Shown here: positions 61,862 to 64,000 of the stretch, piece after piece
Layout: every line of letters starts with the position of its first letter
Numbering within the stretch: position 1 is the stretch's first letter
Origin: Gemmiger formicilis
GTDB taxonomy: Bacteria; Bacillota; Clostridia; Oscillospirales; Ruminococcaceae
NCBI RefSeq assembly: GCF_016900095.1
Contig: NZ_JACJJP010000004.1
Location: forward strand, 62,001 to 126,000
DNA length: 64,000 nt
Direction: 5' to 3'
Translations under genes and position numbers: made by a program
The notes under the pieces: generated by a model
The model's input: only the letters and a program-made list of their open reading frames with translations
What the model was told of the DNA's origin: nothing
Database searches by the model: none

Positions 61862-62332
61862 ATGCTGAATGTTGTTGCAATCATGGGCCGCCTTGTGGCC
61901 GACCCGCAGCTGCGCCAGACGACCACCGGCAAGAACGTGGCGTCCTTCCGCATCGCCTGCGATCGCGGACGCCGCGACCCTAACGGCCAGAATCAGGCTG
62001 ATTTCCTGGACGTTGTTGCCTGGGACCGCACGGCGGAATTTGTCTGCCGTTACTTCCAGAAGGGTTCTCTCATTGCCATCGACGGCCGTCTGCAGACCCG
62101 CAGCTATCAGGACAAGAACGGCAACAACCGGCAGGCTGTTGAGATCGTGGCCAACAACGTGAATTTCACCGGCCCGAAATCCCAGAACCCCGGCATGGGC
62201 GCCCCTGCTATGAGCGCGCCCGCCCCGGCAGACTATTCCCGTCCCGCCGCACAGCCCGCTGCGCCCGCCTATTCGGCCGGCAGCAACGACGACTTTGCGC
62301 TGATCGAGGACGAGGGCGACCTGCCGTTCTGA
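61862..62332 (+). CDS. ssb: Single-stranded DNA-binding protein
   Basis: A 156-residue SSB. The OB fold covers residues 1-105 ([43 protein letters not shown]). A Pro/Ala-rich linker ends in the acidic tip EDEGDLPF, the docking site for replication and repair partners. The rpsF-ssb-rpsR order is conserved in Firmicutes. AAGGAG precedes the ATG. Confidence 0.97.
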   Translation: MLNVVAIMGRLVADPQLRQTTTGKNVASFRIACDRGRRDPNGQNQADFLDVVAWDRTAEFVCRYFQKGSLIAIDGRLQTRSYQDKNGNNRQAVEIVANNVNFTGPKSQNPGMGAPAMSAPAPADYSRPAAQPAAPAYSAGSNDDFALIEDEGDLPF

Positions 62333-62369
62333 TTATCGAATCGTATCATTCTATAAGGAGGTTAAGACC

Positions 62370-62612
62370 ATGGCTATGGATCGTTCTTCCCGCCCGATGC
62401 ATCGCGGCCGCCGCAAGGTGTGCAGCTTCTGCGTCGATCGCATCGATCACATCGATTACAAGGATCTGCCGCGCCTGCGCAAGTACGTCACTGAGCGCGC
62501 CAAGATCATTCCCCGCCGCGTCACCGGCACCTGCGCTTTCCATCAGCGCGAGCTGACCGTTGCCATCAAGCGCGCCCGTCATATGGCTCTGATGCCCTAC
62601 GTCAGCGACTAA
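62370..62612 (+). CDS. rpsR: 30S ribosomal protein S18
   Basis: An 80-residue S18 with the conserved core [24 protein letters not shown] and [12 protein letters not shown]. It keeps the Cys set CSFC...C...H (VCSFCVD and TCAFHQ), so it is likely a zinc-binding C+ form. It partners S6. AAGGAGG precedes the ATG. Last gene of the unit, followed by a strong terminator. Confidence 0.96.
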   Translation: MAMDRSSRPMHRGRRKVCSFCVDRIDHIDYKDLPRLRKYVTERAKIIPRRVTGTCAFHQRELTVAIKRARHMALMPYVSD

Positions 62613-62657
62613 TTGACAACGGCCTCTTCGGTTTTCCACCGAAGATCCCAGACATGT

Positions 62658-62700
62658 GAAAAACCCGCCGCGAAGCAGCTGCTTCGCGGCGGGTTTTGTT
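62658..62700. terminator. Terminator between rpsR and the PASTA gene
   Basis: Long perfect stem AACCCGCCGCGAAGCAGC/GCTGCTTCGCGGCGGGTT (about 62662-62695) with A and T ends, able to serve both convergent genes. Confidence 0.85.
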
Positions 62701-62716
62701 TGTTATGGCAGAAATC

Positions 62717-64000
62717 TCAGCCTTCCGGCTGGGCGGCGGCACTGTCCGGGTCACCGGCCGGCTGGATGGATACGGTGGGGCTGTCATCCCGCTCCCCTGC
62801 AATATACACCGTCACAATGGCGGTGCCGGTATCCAGCTTGCGGCCCGGTTCCAGGTCCTGGCCGTCCAGCTCGCACTTGGCCACGCACCCGGCGGCATAC
62901 TGGCCGTCGTTGACCATGATTTCCATGCGGTACTGGATGCCCTTGGCATCCAGCAGTTTGATGGCGTTGTCCTGGGTAAAGCCCACAATGTTGGGCATCT
63001 CCACCAGGTTGGGACCTTTGCTGACCACGATCTGGATGATGGGCGTGGCCTCGGTCTGCAGGGTCCCGGCCAGGGGGTCCTGGCTGATAACGCAGCCCTT
63101 TTCCACCTCGGAGGAATAATCCTCGGTCATCACAATGCGGTATTTCTGGTACAGATCACTGTTCTTGATCTCGGTGGCATAGTTCTTGCCCACCAGATCG
63201 GGCACGATGAGCAGGTCGCTCTCCTCCTCCGCGATGCTTTCCGCCTCCGGCTCGGCGGTGGACGCCGGGGTGGGGGTGGGTTTGGCCGTTTCCCCTTCCG
63301 AGGACCCCCGGGGCGACAGCAGGCTCCAGAGCAGCAACAGAATCAGAACAACAATCACCACCATGGAGGCGCCCAGAATCTTTTTGGTGGAGATCTGGTT
63401 ATCCCCCCGCTCAAACATGGCGTTGGCCACGCTGGGGTCGGTGAGGGCACTCATCAGTTCGGGCACCGTCTGCATCCGCTTGGCGGGGTCCAGGCGCATG
63501 GCGCAGGCCAGCACCTGGGCAAAGTAGGTGGGCACCCCGTTTTCCAGGCTGTGGGCGCTTTCCAGGCTGTCCCGCACCTTCCGCTGGGGGGCGGCCACCG
63601 GGGTCTGTCCGGTGACCAGGCGGTAGGTCACCGCGGCCAGGGCATACACGTCGGTGTATCGGCCGGAAAACTCCGCCGCGCTGTACTGTTCCGGCGCCGC
63701 ATACCCGGCGTAGAGCTGGCTTTTCAGCTCGCTGCCGCCGGTGCGCAGGGCCAGGGTGCCGTATCCGGTGAGCCGGGCGGCCCCGTCGATGGGCAGCAGG
63801 ATGTTGTCCGGGCAGATGCCCCGGTGGATGAGCCCCGCCTTGTGCAGCTGGGTCACCCCTTCCATCACCGGCTGCAGCAGGGTGCGGGCCTCGGCGGGGG
63901 TCAGGTTGCGGGAGCGCAGGGAGAGATAATGGGTCAGGGTCATGCCCTTCTCGTTTTCCTCCACCGCATAGACGGTGTTGTTCTCCTCCAGCACATCCAG
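62717..64000 (-). CDS. PASTA-domain kinase-like protein, probable pseudokinase (5' end missing)
   Basis: 428 codons are visible; the N-terminal kinase lobe is beyond the right edge. The C-lobe lacks key residues: the HRD motif reads HRGICPDN (63826-63803) and the DFG motif reads GYG (63766-63758), so both catalytic Asp are Gly. AAPEQY, equivalent to the APE motif, is kept. One membrane span (VVIVVLILLLLW) follows, then a Thr/Pro/Glu-rich stalk and two extracellular PASTA domains (VPDLVGKNYATEI, MPNIVGFTQDNAIKLL). It probably senses muropeptides or lipid II and signals by binding, not phosphorylation. Confidence 0.85.
   Translation of the reverse strand: MDVLEENNTVYAVEENEKGMTLTHYLSLRSRNLTPAEARTLLQPVMEGVTQLHKAGLIHRGICPDNILLPIDGAARLTGYGTLALRTGGSELKSQLYAGYAAPEQYSAAEFSGRYTDVYALAAVTYRLVTGQTPVAAPQRKVRDSLESAHSLENGVPTYFAQVLACAMRLDPAKRMQTVPELMSALTDPSVANAMFERGDNQISTKKILGASMVVIVVLILLLLWSLLSPRGSSEGETAKPTPTPASTAEPEAESIAEEESDLLIVPDLVGKNYATEIKNSDLYQKYRIVMTEDYSSEVEKGCVISQDPLAGTLQTEATPIIQIVVSKGPNLVEMPNIVGFTQDNAIKLLDAKGIQYRMEIMVNDGQYAAGCVAKCELDGQDLEPGRKLDTGTAIVTVYIAGERDDSPTVSIQPAGDPDSAAAQPEG

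Overview
The window looks like a chromosomal segment of a GC-rich, low-oxygen-gut type Firmicute of class Clostridia. The closest feel is the Oscillospiraceae/Ruminococcaceae (Faecalibacterium, Subdoligranulum, Gemmiger); this is inference from gene content, not a search. Supporting signs are T-box leaders on pheS and valS, a PASTA kinase-like protein, Firmicute-type galT, DnaD/DnaI primosome genes, GGAGG ribosome sites and many sigma-A promoters with 17-base spacers.

Bases 1 to about 10340 are the end of a temperate phage or related integrated element. A leftward early block carries a helicase start, a DUF669-like protein, a Sak4-like ATPase, an SMC-like ATPase, a Cys-rich coiled-coil protein, small proteins, a helix-turn-helix protein and a BRO-type antirepressor. 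It diverges from a rightward lysogeny block of S24 repressor, zinc-ribbon membrane protein and tyrosine integrase. The element abuts the 3' end of tRNA-Thr(TGT), the likely attachment site.

From 10379 to 22060 lie housekeeping and envelope genes, mostly leftward: an ftsE-ftsX-pcsB-like-33-aa peptide-ctpA-like-rsmA unit behind one good promoter, a CdaR-type regulator, a two-gene polysaccharide unit (dehydratase plus initiating sugar transferase), and glmS. From 22336 to 31430 lie a K+/H+ antiporter, pheST with a Phe T-box, and valS with a Val T-box followed by a membrane protein.

From 31454 to 41111 lie a GH42-like protein that appears to lack both catalytic glutamates, a GntR/ABC (YtrA-like) operon with a palindromic operator, pfkA, tRNA-Gln and tRNA-Pro, a lone AT-richer Mrr nuclease and asnB. 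From 41111 to 50936 lies a carbohydrate/envelope cluster: GtrA protein, a normal GH3, a circularly permuted GH3 with membrane segments at both ends, a GHKL kinase with LytTR regulator, and a second initiating sugar transferase.

From 50984 to the right edge lie a phosphoribosyltransferase-fold protein, dnaD-dnaI, a CtpE-like P-type ATPase, prfB without the usual frameshift, a RING-like zinc membrane protein, a nucleotidyltransferase, galT, rpsF-ssb-rpsR, and a PASTA protein whose kinase domain looks catalytically dead. A theme of the window is enzyme-fold proteins with missing catalytic residues (S41, GH42, phosphoribosyltransferase, kinase). The best candidates for something new are the GHKL/LytTR-permuted GH3-GH3-GtrA locus, the structured integrase leader, and the Cys-rich phage protein.
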